From positions 1 through 64,000 of the forward strand of contig JANWWN010000004.1 of the NCBI GenBank assembly GCA_025055435.1: a stretch of DNA of 64,000 bases, read 5' to 3'. The notes beneath the pieces are model-generated. The model did no database searches. It saw only the letters and a program-made list of their open reading frames with translations, and was not told the origin of the DNA. Source of the DNA: Cyclobacteriaceae bacterium. Lineage in GTDB: Bacteria > Bacteroidota > Bacteroidia > Cytophagales > Cyclobacteriaceae. The translations under genes and the position numbers were made by a program. Positions 9,432 to 19,886 of the stretch are shown here, piece by piece; position 1 is the first letter of the stretch, and every line of letters begins with the position of its first letter.

Positions 9432-10499
9432 ATGAAAGAAAAAATTTTTGTTGCCTTGTTATTGCTCATTTGCGGTTGTGTTGAAAACTATCGCATTCCG
9501 GAATTGGAACATCAGCCGGGCCTGGTGGTTGACGGGCTGATTACCACGGAGCCGGGGCCTCACCAGGTTGTGCTCACCACCACACATCCTCTGTCCAATG
9601 ATTATTCCAACAGGCAGTATGTAAGTAATGCCATACTGAAAATTATAACCCAGGATGATACCGTTTTTCTTACCGAATCGACTGATGGAAAATACCTGAC
9701 ACCTGCCGGCTGGCAGGCCGAAATCAGAAAGTCTTACACCTTATTTATTGAACTGGCCGACGGACGTAAATACCGATCGGATACACAGGAGATTTTTCCT
9801 GCCGGAACCATTAATTCATTAAAAATTGCCGTTGAATTGAATTCCATCAATTCAACCGACCCGGCACAACCTCAGCATTCTGTTGCATTTTATCTCGATG
9901 CAGCCGCTGCTCCGGGCAGCCGCGGGTTGCTGCGCTGGCGCTGGAAAGGAATTTTCCAAATTGAATCCGACCCGGCCAGTAAAACACGGATTGATCCGGT
10001 TTGCCTGTGTGAAGTGCCCGATCCTCCACCCTGTGCTGACAGTTGTTTATGCTGCTCCTGCTGGATTACCGAATACAGCCCTGTCGCGGTTGTTTCCAGT
10101 AACCAGTTTGCCGAAAACAACCAATTTCGCAATCGTTATATCGGGCGCGTTCCGGTTGAACCCTGGCGTTTTGCTTATAAATACTATGTTGAAGCCGAGC
10201 AGTTCAGTGTAACGCAGTCGGTTTACTCCTTCTGGAAACGCGTAGAGGCCCAACAGCAAAGTGTGAGTAACATTTTTCAGCCCAACGTAATTCGGGTAAA
10301 GGGTAACATCACCAATGTGGATAATCCGGCAGAAGAAGTGTTTGGCATTGTTGCTTTTTCGGATGTTGCCCGCAAGTCCAGGTTTATCCAAAAAAGTGAC
10401 TTGCCCTTTATTCTGCCCAATCCTCCGGTAATTGCCGAAGATTGCCGGCTTATTTTCAGAAATAAACAGGCATCCATTGAACGACCTCCATTCTGGTAA
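9432..10499 (+). CDS. DUF4249-family lipoprotein with a cysteine cluster
   Basis: Lipobox LLLLICGC; IPELEHQPGLVVDGLITTEPGPHQVVLTTT typical of DUF4249; internal CLCEVPDPPPCADSCLCCSC. Confidence 0.8.
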   Translation: MKEKIFVALLLLICGCVENYRIPELEHQPGLVVDGLITTEPGPHQVVLTTTHPLSNDYSNRQYVSNAILKIITQDDTVFLTESTDGKYLTPAGWQAEIRKSYTLFIELADGRKYRSDTQEIFPAGTINSLKIAVELNSINSTDPAQPQHSVAFYLDAAAAPGSRGLLRWRWKGIFQIESDPASKTRIDPVCLCEVPDPPPCADSCLCCSCWITEYSPVAVVSSNQFAENNQFRNRYIGRVPVEPWRFAYKYYVEAEQFSVTQSVYSFWKRVEAQQQSVSNIFQPNVIRVKGNITNVDNPAEEVFGIVAFSDVARKSRFIQKSDLPFILPNPPVIAEDCRLIFRNKQASIERPPFW

Positions 10500-10503
10500 G
10501 ATT

Positions 10504-12807
10504 ATGCGAATTGCTTTTATAATCTTCCTGTGTAGTTATTCGGTCTGCGCTCAAACCATTTCCGAACAGCTGCAGAATTACTACGCATACCGGAAACCGG
10601 TGGTGGCGCATCTTCATTTTAATCAGCCGACTTATGCTCCGGGCGATACCGCCTATTTCCGGGCAGCTTTACTGGATGCTGCATCTTTGCTTCCCATTCA
10701 GGATTTTCAGCTCATGTATATCGATGTGGTTAGTGAGGACGGCCATGTCGTTCTTCATCAGGAGTTTCGCATACGTGACGGCTGGGGAGGGAATCAGCTG
10801 GCGATACCGGAAAGTTTTAAGCCTGGCTTATACAAGGTGTATGCCTATAATGACTGGATGAAGAATTTTGGAAAGGAATTTTTTTTCAACAGTGAATTAT
10901 TCATTTCCGGATCACATGCTCTTCAATGCAGCAAACAAGGTGCATTGAAAGCCAAAGCCGAAGGCGGGACTTTAGTGGCTGGCGTTCAAAACAGAATCAT
11001 AGTAACAGGTACCCTGTCAGGAAGCGTGGTCATCCAAGACGCATCCGGAAAGGTTTTAATGCAACAGCCTGTCGATTCATCAGGCTTAACTTCTGTATTG
11101 TTTACTCCACCGGTAGCCGGCACATATACCATCAAGGTTAACCGCGAAGTTACAACCATCCCGGCAAAGCCTGACGGAGTAGCTGTTATGTTTATTCCAT
11201 CCTCTTCATCTTCCGGATTACATCGGCTGATTCTGACTGTTCCTGTGGAGTCGGCTCTGCGCAATCAGGAACTGCAGGTGCTGGTCAGTCACCACAATCT
11301 CCTTGCGCTTCGTGCAACGGTAAAATTTTCGGAAAAAAATATGGCCATGCTTACATTTCCGGCTAAGTCATTGGCTCCCGGAATAAATTACCTGTCGGTT
11401 AACCGGCTTTCGGGTGAAACGCTTGCAACACGAGTTTTTTACAACCCCTATTCGGAATCCGTGAAGTGTAACCTGTTGCTCGATTCCCAGTCATTCCAAA
11501 CAAGGCAGTCCATACGTGTCCGGTTAAAGGTTTCTGACCTGCAAAATAATCCGGTTCAGGCCAGAATTTCTGCCACCGTTTACAACCAGGATCTTTTCCG
11601 GCAAAGAACAGGAATTCATACTTCGATTGATGATTATATCCGCTGGACCCGTGACATTCGTCCGTTAGAAAACTCAGCTCATCTTTCCGACCTTCTGCTT
11701 ATTGCATCCGAATGGCTCTGGTACCGGTGGGAAGATGTATCGGGAAAACTGCCGGAGCACCAACACCTCTTTACGGGTTATCAGCAAATATCCGGAAACG
11801 TAATTAACCGTGATACCGGTGAGCCGGTTAAAGACCGGCTCAGGATCAGTTTACTGAATTCTGTTACCAACGATTTCTATGAAATCAACACCAATGAGGA
11901 AGGTGCTTTTTCATTATCCTTTTTATTTCCATTCTACACCGAAGCTGACCTATTTTATCGAATTGAAAAGAACAACAAAAAACTAAACGAAGCTGTGTTG
12001 GCTTTACATAATCCAGGTTATACATACCCGCCTTTGGCCTATTCATGCAATACAACCTCTGTTCCTGATCATTACTACAACTATGCACGTCAGCATCGGC
12101 AGATAACCGAATCGTACCGCTATTTTGGCCAGACTGAAAAACCAAAAAACAAGCCCGAAAACCTGATTGAGCAGGAATTGGGTGAGCCCGATGCAATGGT
12201 TGATTTGGATGACTACATTCTTTTTCCAACCATGCAGGAGACCCTACATGAAATCATTCCTTATCTGCAATACCGGAAAGCAGGCGGGCGTGAAACGTTG
12301 CGCATGTATATACCTGAACTGGCGCGTTCCGGTGAGGAAAGCCCGCTTTTCATAATTGACGGCGCGATAACCGATCAGGCCGATTTTTTCTTACAACTCA
12401 AACCTTCTGATGTGGATAAAATCAAAATTTATTATTCGCAGTATAAAACCGGAAAACTGGGATCGCTTTCGCATAATGGAGTTGTGGTTGTTGAAACCAA
12501 ATTACCCGACTATGCGACAAAAGTTGCGGCATCATCCCGAACTTTAAAAATCAAAGGCTTAAGTCAATCTATCTCTTTCCCGAAAAAACCTGAGTTTTGG
12601 CAGGAGTATAACAGCCGGGCTCCCCGGCTGCGATCAACCCTTTATTTCAATCCGGTATTACGGCTGAATGAAGAAGGGGAAGCCAATTTTACTTTTACTG
12701 CTACGGATGATGTCGGTACTTTTGTAGTGGAGATCGAGGGACTTACAACAGAAGGCATACCTTTCACAGCAAAAAAAACTTTTACAATAAGGTACCGGGC
12801 TGATTAA
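10504..12807 (+). CDS. MG2/macroglobulin-like protein with a TonB plug-like segment
   Basis: Signal peptide MRIAFIIFLCSYSVCAQ; KPVVAHLHFNQPTYAPGDTAYFRAAL (MG2-like); plug-like SPLFIIDGAITDQ...LKPSDVDKIKIYYSQYKTGKLGSLSHNGVVVVETK. Confidence 0.75.
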   Translation: MRIAFIIFLCSYSVCAQTISEQLQNYYAYRKPVVAHLHFNQPTYAPGDTAYFRAALLDAASLLPIQDFQLMYIDVVSEDGHVVLHQEFRIRDGWGGNQLAIPESFKPGLYKVYAYNDWMKNFGKEFFFNSELFISGSHALQCSKQGALKAKAEGGTLVAGVQNRIIVTGTLSGSVVIQDASGKVLMQQPVDSSGLTSVLFTPPVAGTYTIKVNREVTTIPAKPDGVAVMFIPSSSSSGLHRLILTVPVESALRNQELQVLVSHHNLLALRATVKFSEKNMAMLTFPAKSLAPGINYLSVNRLSGETLATRVFYNPYSESVKCNLLLDSQSFQTRQSIRVRLKVSDLQNNPVQARISATVYNQDLFRQRTGIHTSIDDYIRWTRDIRPLENSAHLSDLLLIASEWLWYRWEDVSGKLPEHQHLFTGYQQISGNVINRDTGEPVKDRLRISLLNSVTNDFYEINTNEEGAFSLSFLFPFYTEADLFYRIEKNNKKLNEAVLALHNPGYTYPPLAYSCNTTSVPDHYYNYARQHRQITESYRYFGQTEKPKNKPENLIEQELGEPDAMVDLDDYILFPTMQETLHEIIPYLQYRKAGGRETLRMYIPELARSGEESPLFIIDGAITDQADFFLQLKPSDVDKIKIYYSQYKTGKLGSLSHNGVVVVETKLPDYATKVAASSRTLKIKGLSQSISFPKKPEFWQEYNSRAPRLRSTLYFNPVLRLNEEGEANFTFTATDDVGTFVVEIEGLTTEGIPFTAKKTFTIRYRAD

Positions 12808-12815
12808 AGAAGTCA

Positions 12816-13382
12816 TCAGGCAAACACAAAAAAATCTTCAGGTGTAATGCAGGAAGTCAGCTTCACGTCATTATTGGTTGCAGTAATATGTTGTAGCGGT
12901 GGAAAAAAACTTAACCCGATACGTTGTGCGCGGGGAGGACAATTTTTAAGGAAACGGTCGTAATAGCCTTTTCCATAACCTATGCGATGCCCCTGCACAT
13001 CGAATGCAAGGAGGGGCACCAGCACCATATCAATTTTTTCAACAGCCACACGTTGTCCATGCTGCGGCTCCGGAACGCCCCAGGAGTTTGGTGCAATTTG
13101 AGTAGGACTCTCCAAAAGAAAATGTTCCAGAATATCACCGTCCATGCGCGGAACAGCCAGGTGAATTTGCGGAAACTCCCTGCGCAACCTGTCGGCAATG
13201 AGCCAGGTATCCGGTTCTTTTTTTTGTGCGATGGGAAGGAAGATGTGCAGCACCGAAACACCCGACAAGTCGGTTAACGCAAAGAAGCGGTCGCACAGCA
13301 ATTGATTCAGGTGCAAATATTCTGCTTCGGAAAGCGCCAGTCGCTTTTGTAAAAAAATTTTCCGGATTTCAGCTTTAGTCAT
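12816..13382 (-). CDS. 5-formyltetrahydrofolate cyclo-ligase
   Basis: MTKAEIRKIFLQKRLALS..., VPLLAFDVQGHRIGYGKGYYDRFL motif. Confidence 0.92.
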   Translation of the reverse strand: MTKAEIRKIFLQKRLALSEAEYLHLNQLLCDRFFALTDLSGVSVLHIFLPIAQKKEPDTWLIADRLRREFPQIHLAVPRMDGDILEHFLLESPTQIAPNSWGVPEPQHGQRVAVEKIDMVLVPLLAFDVQGHRIGYGKGYYDRFLKNCPPRAQRIGLSFFPPLQHITATNNDVKLTSCITPEDFFVFA

Positions 13383-14943
13383 TTACCAGACAAATATTAA
13401 AGCGATAATCAAACGGTTCGAAAGCACCAATCAGGGCATCGATCAGTTCCGGGTTGCCGGATGTAAACGAAAGAAAGTTTTCAATTCGCTCCTGCAAGCC
13501 TCCATTCGGAAACAGCGCCTCCTTCAGTTCGGTAACCTGCCGTAGCCGGTCTGCCTGTTTTCGTTTTTCAGCACGGAGCATCTTCAGTTCAATTTTTTCA
13601 AGGGTTTTCAACATGCGTTTTGTTTCAGCAGCCACCATGGTACTGAGCGTGGGATCAATAAGTTTTGCGTTTTCGCGAACTGCTTCCAATTGATTCAGAA
13701 TGGCTGCTTTCTGACCGTTCAACCGGATATGATCAGGCGCATGGCGCAGCGCTACTTCATTCAGCAGCTCCTGCAACGGAATAAAAAGCTCTTCGAAAGA
13801 CAGACCTGTCTTTTGCAGTTTCCGATACAACGACTGTTTGACCAGTAAGGCAAAATTGCGCGGCATGATAATCGGAAAAGGTATTTGATAATGCCCGAAT
13901 AAACTCTTGAGTTGTAGCCAGTATGCCACTTCTGCCGGGCCGCCCACATATGCCAGGTTAGGCAACACACATTCCTGATAAAGCGGGCGGAGGATAACAT
14001 TGGGGCTTAGCTTTTCCGGATGCTCACGCAGGAGGCTGTTCAATTCATCGGGCGTAAATATTAGTTCCGAATCAGTAACCCGATAATTGTCACCCAGACG
14101 TTCGATGCGGCTACGCACGTCATCCCCGAGATAAAACAAATTCACCGGCCGAACATAAACCTGCGGTTTATATCCCCGATCTTTCAGTATTTCATCGGTT
14201 TCCATCACGCGCCGGTAAGCCGTATTGGAAAAGATGTCATCCTGCATTACCGGAACAAACAGTTTTTTCAGTTCTGCATCGTCACCATCTGCTACAATGA
14301 GTCCATATTTTCCAAACAGGTCGTTAACATAACAACGAACGGCATCGCTCAGACGACCGAATCCGGCGTATGCCTTGTGAAAAACTTTTACATCGGCAGG
14401 TATTTGCCCGGCCAGTTCGGCCAGGCCTTGAGTTGAAAACCGGCCGACAGCTCCTTTTTGATTTGTTTCCCAGCTGTAGATTTTGCCATGAATCCGCACC
14501 GAGCGTATTTCTTCCACATCGTGATCTTCTGAAGCCATCCAGAAAACAGGCACAAAGCGGTAATCGGGATGAAGACGCTTAAGTTCTTTACATGTATTGA
14601 TTACCGTTATGATTTTGTAGATGAAATACAAGGGGCCTGTGAATATATTCAACTGATGCCCGGTAGTCACGGTGAAAGTTTTTTCCTCGCGCAAGGCCAT
14701 CAGATTGTCCTGCACTGCACCGGCCACCTCCAGCTGACTATACTGGCGTTGTAAAACCTGAACCAGCACCTGCCGTGTTTTTACCGGATAACCCGATGAC
14801 TTTTCAGCCAGTTGCGCACTGAACAACTCCTTCGATGGAAACCTGTTATAAAACGGTTTAAGTATGTCCAGGCCGTTAATGTAGTCAAGAAACAGAGGCG
14901 TAAAAACCCGCGTAAGTTCAAATGAAACACGGCCCGATATCAT
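13375..14943 (-). CDS. bshC: Bacillithiol biosynthesis cysteine-adding enzyme BshC
   Basis: TVTTGHQLNIFTGPLYFIYKIITVINTCKELK, FVPVFWMASEDHDVEEI, YVGGPAEVAYWLQLK; 522 aa. Confidence 0.93.
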   Translation of the reverse strand: MISGRVSFELTRVFTPLFLDYINGLDILKPFYNRFPSKELFSAQLAEKSSGYPVKTRQVLVQVLQRQYSQLEVAGAVQDNLMALREEKTFTVTTGHQLNIFTGPLYFIYKIITVINTCKELKRLHPDYRFVPVFWMASEDHDVEEIRSVRIHGKIYSWETNQKGAVGRFSTQGLAELAGQIPADVKVFHKAYAGFGRLSDAVRCYVNDLFGKYGLIVADGDDAELKKLFVPVMQDDIFSNTAYRRVMETDEILKDRGYKPQVYVRPVNLFYLGDDVRSRIERLGDNYRVTDSELIFTPDELNSLLREHPEKLSPNVILRPLYQECVLPNLAYVGGPAEVAYWLQLKSLFGHYQIPFPIIMPRNFALLVKQSLYRKLQKTGLSFEELFIPLQELLNEVALRHAPDHIRLNGQKAAILNQLEAVRENAKLIDPTLSTMVAAETKRMLKTLEKIELKMLRAEKRKQADRLRQVTELKEALFPNGGLQERIENFLSFTSGNPELIDALIGAFEPFDYRFNICLVND

Positions 14944-15005
14944 ATGTTAACAGCGATTAAACATAAGGCAAGTAACGGGTTTTCGGGCATACCGGTTTTA
15001 AAAAA

Positions 15006-16316
15006 TTACACCACCGTTGCAAAGAGGTCAAATTCGGCGGCACCGGTTATTCTGGCATGAACAAAATCGCCAATGCGCAAATAGTTATCAGGGCTTTCAA
15101 TCAAAACTTCATTATCAACTTCCGGTGAATCGAATTCGGTACGACCGATGTAATAGCTTCCCTCTTTGCGGTCGATGAGCACTCTCATGACCTGCCCGAC
15201 TTTCTGTTCATTCAGTTCGGCCGATATGCGTTCCTGTAAGTCCATGACCTCATCGGCTCGTTGCCGGCTTACTGTTGCAGGCACATCGTTCTTCATCGTA
15301 TAGGCATGTGTATTTTCTTCATGCGAATAGGTAAATACCCCGAGTCGCTCGAATCGCTGTGCTTCCACAAAATTCATCATCTCCTCGAAGTCGGCTTCGG
15401 TTTCACCGGGGTGGCCGGTGATTAAGGTTGTACGCAGTGCAATACCCGGCACTTTTTCGCGAATCAGGGATAGCAATTGTTCGGTTTTTTCGCGCGTTAT
15501 ACCTCTGCGCATGATTTGCAACATGCGTGTTGAGGCGTGCTGTAACGGAATATCAAGGTAACGACAAATGTTGGGCCGCGATGCCATGACCTCCAGCACA
15601 TCTTCGGGAAAACCGGAGGGAAACGCGTAGTGCAACCGAATCCATTCTATGCCTTCTACGTCGGCAAGCCGGTTTAGCAGTTCAGCAAGTGTACGCTTTC
15701 TGTAGAGGTCTAATCCGTAATAGGTTGAGTCTTGTGCGATAAGTAACAACTCTTTTGTACCATTGCGCGCCAGGTTCCGGGCTTCCTGCACCAGTTCTTC
15801 AAGGGGCCGCGATACATGCCGGCCGCGCATCAAAGGTATGGCGCAAAATGAACAGGGCCGGTCGCAGCCTTCCGATATTTTCAGATAAGCGTAGTGGCCC
15901 GGATTGGTGAGTATCCGTTCGCCTACCAGCTCCTGTTTGTAATCCGCTTTAAATTGCTTGAGCAACTTAGGCAAGTCGCGTGTGCCAAACCAGGCATCGA
16001 CTTCGGGAATTTCTTTTTCCAGGTCATCCTTGTAGCGTTGCGACAGACAACCCGTAACATATACTTTGTCTATCAGTCCCTCCTGCTTCGCATCCACATA
16101 GCGTAAAATGGTATCGACCGATTCCTGTTTGGCATTATCAATGAAGCCGCAAGTGTTGATAATTACCACGTGCGCATCATCGTCTGTGGATTCGTGGCGG
16201 GCATCAATGCCGTTGCCGCGCAACTGGGTAAGCAGCACCTCACTGTCCACCAGGTTTTTGGAACAGCCCAGCGTAACGATGTTTACCTTAACTTTTTTAT
16301 TGCCTTTGGTTTTCAC
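15006..16316 (-). CDS. rimO: Ribosomal protein S12 methylthiotransferase RimO
   Basis: VNIVTLGCSKNLVDSEVLL, radical-SAM CDRPCSFCAIPLMRG, C-terminal TRAM-like domain. GTG start at 16316 proposed over the 16358 ATG because a TAACTTTG element lies between them. Confidence 0.9.
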   Translation of the reverse strand: MKTKGNKKVKVNIVTLGCSKNLVDSEVLLTQLRGNGIDARHESTDDDAHVVIINTCGFIDNAKQESVDTILRYVDAKQEGLIDKVYVTGCLSQRYKDDLEKEIPEVDAWFGTRDLPKLLKQFKADYKQELVGERILTNPGHYAYLKISEGCDRPCSFCAIPLMRGRHVSRPLEELVQEARNLARNGTKELLLIAQDSTYYGLDLYRKRTLAELLNRLADVEGIEWIRLHYAFPSGFPEDVLEVMASRPNICRYLDIPLQHASTRMLQIMRRGITREKTEQLLSLIREKVPGIALRTTLITGHPGETEADFEEMMNFVEAQRFERLGVFTYSHEENTHAYTMKNDVPATVSRQRADEVMDLQERISAELNEQKVGQVMRVLIDRKEGSYYIGRTEFDSPEVDNEVLIESPDNYLRIGDFVHARITGAAEFDLFATVV

Positions 16317-16375
16317 GGGCTGCAAAGTTAAAAATAAAGCCCGGCACGTGCCGTTCATAGCCTATATTTACGCCC

Positions 16376-16831
16376 ATGCGCTGGATTTTCGCTGCGGCTT
16401 TACTTCTACCTGCGTGTTTGGATAAGCCCGACTGCATCAGTCAGGCTGACAACACGTTGCGAATCGCTTTTAAAAAAGCCGGTAGTGGCGCTGCCGACAC
16501 GGTGGTTATTTACCACATCGAAGCTATCGGGGCCGACAGCGTTTTTTACAAGCAGGTTCCTGTCGACCGGCCTGATACCCTGCGCGGCACGCCGGCTGTA
16601 GTAGCCGTAAATCCTTTTGCCGATACTACTGATTTTGTGTTTCGTTTTCCAACAGAGAATAAGGTTTTAAAAGTGCGGTATCAGCGCAGTATGCGTTTCA
16701 TTAATGAAAATTGTTTCAGTGAACTGCGCATCAGCAACCTTCAGGTCCGGTTCACCGATTTCGATTCCGTACGTGTTGTTGAGTCCTCACTTACCCAATC
16801 CAATGTGGTTCATATTGAAATCTATCGTTAA
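16376..16831 (+). CDS. DUF6452-like lipoprotein
   Basis: MRWIFAAALLLPACLDKPDC lipobox; overlapping downstream OMP-like gene, as seen for DUF6452/DUF6048 pairs. Confidence 0.6.
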   Translation: MRWIFAAALLLPACLDKPDCISQADNTLRIAFKKAGSGAADTVVIYHIEAIGADSVFYKQVPVDRPDTLRGTPAVVAVNPFADTTDFVFRFPTENKVLKVRYQRSMRFINENCFSELRISNLQVRFTDFDSVRVVESSLTQSNVVHIEIYR

Positions 16832-17474
16832 CCATATTATTCTTTTACTGCCGATCGTGGTGTTTGCGCAGCAAGCCGACACGGTAAAGCCCGGTTTCTT
16901 TCCTACTGGCATCCGTGTAGGGGTGGATGTAGTTGCACCTCTTTATTCGATAACAGATAACCGGTTCAGCGGTTATGAGTTTAGTGCCGATGTGGATTTT
17001 TACCGCTATTATCTTACTGCCGATATCGGCCAATGGGAACGAAATCTGAAAGGTACTGACAGCCGGTACACCAACTCGGGTAACTATTTTCGGGCGGGTA
17101 TTGATGTTAATTTTTTAAAGAAAGACCCTGACCGGAACATGCTCTTTTTCGGATTCCGGTATGGCCGGAGTGTTTTTAGTGAACAAGTGGAGCGCACCGT
17201 AACTGATCCGGTATGGGGTATTCAATCTGACATACAATCGGATGCCGGCCGCAGAGCCGGGTGGCTGGAGATAACCGGTGGTTTGCGGGTAAAGATGTAC
17301 CGGTTTATCTGGATGGGCTATACGGTTCGGTATAAATTCGCTTTGCACAGCAACAGCAACGATTCACCGGATGTGTATGATGTGCCCGGTTATGGAGGAA
17401 CATTTAAAACAACAACCTGGGGGTTTAACTATCTGATTATGGTAAGAATACCGGTAAGAAAAGAGAAACCCTGA
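16803..17474 (+). CDS. DUF6048-like outer-membrane protein
   Basis: ATG at 16803 gives MWFILKSIVNHIILLLPIVVFAQQ signal peptide; beta-rich GIRVGVDVVAPLYSITDNRFSGYEFSADVDFYRYY. Confidence 0.6.
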   Translation: MWFILKSIVNHIILLLPIVVFAQQADTVKPGFFPTGIRVGVDVVAPLYSITDNRFSGYEFSADVDFYRYYLTADIGQWERNLKGTDSRYTNSGNYFRAGIDVNFLKKDPDRNMLFFGFRYGRSVFSEQVERTVTDPVWGIQSDIQSDAGRRAGWLEITGGLRVKMYRFIWMGYTVRYKFALHSNSNDSPDVYDVPGYGGTFKTTTWGFNYLIMVRIPVRKEKP

Positions 17475-17511
17475 ATCTTAAAGCCGTTAAGTTGCCTGCC
17501 TACGCAGTTGC

Positions 17512-18489
17512 TTATGCCATAATGCGCTCCACCAGGTTATCCACGCTGATACCTTCGGCTTCGGCTTTGAAGTTGCGCACCAGCCGGTGACGTAACACCG
17601 GCCTGGCAACAGCTTGTACATCTTCAATGTCGGGCGAGTATTTGCCGTTGAGCAAAGCGTTGCACTTAGCCCCCAACACCAAATATTGAGAGGCCCGCGG
17701 CCCTGCGCCCCACTCCAGGTATTCGTTTGCCAGAGGCGAGGCGGTGGCTGTGCCCGGACGTGTTTTGCTTACCAGGCTAACTGCATATTCCACCACATTA
17801 TCCGGTACGGGCACCCTGCGCACCAGGTGTTGGAAAGTTTCAATATCGGCAGCATTCAGCAGTTTGGTTACTTCACGTTGTTCGTCCGACGTAGTATTTT
17901 TTACTACTTCTATTTCTTCCTTAAATGCCGGATAGGTGAGTTGAATATTGAACATAAACCGGTCGAGCTGCGCCTCGGGCAGCGGATAAGTGCCTTCCTG
18001 CTCGATGGGATTTTGCGTGGCCAGTACAAAGAAGGGTTTGGGTAATTCATATCGTACCCCACCAATGGTAACGGCATATTCCTGCATCGATTCCAGAAGG
18101 GCAGCCTGGGTTTTGGGCGGAGTGCGGTTAATTTCATCCGCAAGTATGATGTTAGCAAACACAGGACCTTTTACGAAGCGCAGGTTTCTTTCTTTATCCA
18201 ATGTTTCAGCGCCCACGATATCCGATGGCATAAGGTCGGGTGTGAACTGAATTCGCTTGAATTGCAGGTCGAGCGATTGGGCTATGGTTTGCACCAGCAG
18301 GGTTTTAGCCAGACCGGGTACGCCTACCAGCAGGGAATGACCATGACAAAATATGCCGGTAAGTACCAGGCGGACTACTTCGTGTTGTCCGATAATAACG
18401 CGCCCGATTTCGGCTGAAAGTTTCCGGTACGCATCGGCCAGCGCATCGGCTGCCTCTACATCGTTGGCAAATTTTGTCATGCTGCTCAA
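17512..18489 (-). CDS. MoxR-family AAA+ ATPase
   Basis: HSLLVGVPGLAKTLLVQTIAQSLDLQFKRIQFTPDLMPSDIVGAE; ILADEINRTPPKTQAALLESMQE. Confidence 0.95.
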   Translation of the reverse strand: MSSMTKFANDVEAADALADAYRKLSAEIGRVIIGQHEVVRLVLTGIFCHGHSLLVGVPGLAKTLLVQTIAQSLDLQFKRIQFTPDLMPSDIVGAETLDKERNLRFVKGPVFANIILADEINRTPPKTQAALLESMQEYAVTIGGVRYELPKPFFVLATQNPIEQEGTYPLPEAQLDRFMFNIQLTYPAFKEEIEVVKNTTSDEQREVTKLLNAADIETFQHLVRRVPVPDNVVEYAVSLVSKTRPGTATASPLANEYLEWGAGPRASQYLVLGAKCNALLNGKYSPDIEDVQAVARPVLRHRLVRNFKAEAEGISVDNLVERIMA

Positions 18490-18549
18490 GTTAACGGGTA
18501 AACATACGTATTAACCACCACGCGGGGCCTGAAGTTTTACACCAGCGCA

Positions 18550-19881
18550 TCAATCATCCAATATACCGCAGTAATCGTAGGCCGGGTCAATACTGATATA
18601 GACATCCTTACGCGCTTTGTTAAACCATTTTTCGAGCGCCTTCATTTGCTTTTCGTTAAGGGCCGCTGCGCGAATTCTTTCCCAATCTTTCTGCAGGTCG
18701 GCTACATGTGGAGCAATACGATTTTTATAGTAAAGTATGCGTACGGCATCCTTGCCGTTATCGGTGCGATAAACCAGAGGTCGGGAAATGGTTCCAACCT
18801 TCATGGTGTCGATGGCAAAGTAAACACCGGGGTCCAGCTCGTCAACCGGAACTTTCAGACCGCCTTCGTTATCCGTAAAAAATCCGCCATTTCCCTTTGT
18901 GGCTGTATCATCGGAATATTCGCGTGCTGCTTTTTGAAAAGTAATCGAATCCATCAGTATGCGGTTGCGCAGGCTGTCGAGGAAGCGCTCGGCAGCGGCC
19001 AGATCATCTTTCGACGGAGCGGGAGAAATGAGGATATGGCGCGAATGGTATTCGTTACCTCTTCTTTCCAATAACTGAATGATGTGGAAGCCATACATGG
19101 TTTCAACCGGCATGGATATCTCACCCGGTTTGAGTTTAAAACACATGGCTTCGTATTCGGGCACCATCATGCCGCGACCCACAAAACCCATGTCGCCATT
19201 GTTGGCAGTCACACTGGGGTCATCGGAATATTCGCGGGCCAGCTTTCCGAAGTCTTCACCGGCCAGTATGCGGTTTCGCAAGTCCATGAGCTGGCGTTTG
19301 GTGAGTTCTTTCTGTTCGTTACTTACCTTGGCCAGGCGCACGATCTGAGCCACCTCTACTTCAGCAGAAAAAAACGGTAGGCTGTCTTTCGGTATGCGGT
19401 TGAAGAAGCGTCTGACTTCTGCCGGTGTAATGCTGATGTCTTTGGTAATTTTGCGTTGCATCTCATTTATTACCATCTGCTCGCGAATCTGGTCGCGCAG
19501 TTCAATGCGAAACTGCTCAAAAGTTTTATTGAATTTCTGCTCAAGTTCCTGCTGCGACCCGCCGTACTGGGCTAGTATAACATTCATCCTACGGCTGGTT
19601 TCTGCATCCACGTCACTGTCGGACACCACCACCGAATCAATTTCGGCTTTGGCCATCATCAGTTTGTTGCGCAGCAGCAGGGCCAGATACTGACACCTCG
19701 CCTGTTCACCCGGCCGGCCGCCGTTGGAAATATATTCCTGATAGGCTTTATCCAATTCAGATTTCAACACAATGTAGTTGTCAACTTTACCAATGATTTT
19801 ATCAATAACAAAGCCTCCGTCATCCTGCGCACCGGCCAGATTAATTATCATGAAGAAGATTATTATCCACGTGCATCGCAT
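18550..19881 (-). CDS. SurA-like periplasmic peptidylprolyl isomerase
   Basis: Signal peptide; SurA-N-like segment; two parvulin regions (GEDFGKLAREYSDDPSVTANNGDMGFVGRGMMVPEYE; YHSRHILISPAPS). Confidence 0.88.
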   Translation of the reverse strand: MRCTWIIIFFMIINLAGAQDDGGFVIDKIIGKVDNYIVLKSELDKAYQEYISNGGRPGEQARCQYLALLLRNKLMMAKAEIDSVVVSDSDVDAETSRRMNVILAQYGGSQQELEQKFNKTFEQFRIELRDQIREQMVINEMQRKITKDISITPAEVRRFFNRIPKDSLPFFSAEVEVAQIVRLAKVSNEQKELTKRQLMDLRNRILAGEDFGKLAREYSDDPSVTANNGDMGFVGRGMMVPEYEAMCFKLKPGEISMPVETMYGFHIIQLLERRGNEYHSRHILISPAPSKDDLAAAERFLDSLRNRILMDSITFQKAAREYSDDTATKGNGGFFTDNEGGLKVPVDELDPGVYFAIDTMKVGTISRPLVYRTDNGKDAVRILYYKNRIAPHVADLQKDWERIRAAALNEKQMKALEKWFNKARKDVYISIDPAYDYCGILDD

Positions 19882-19886
19882 ATATC

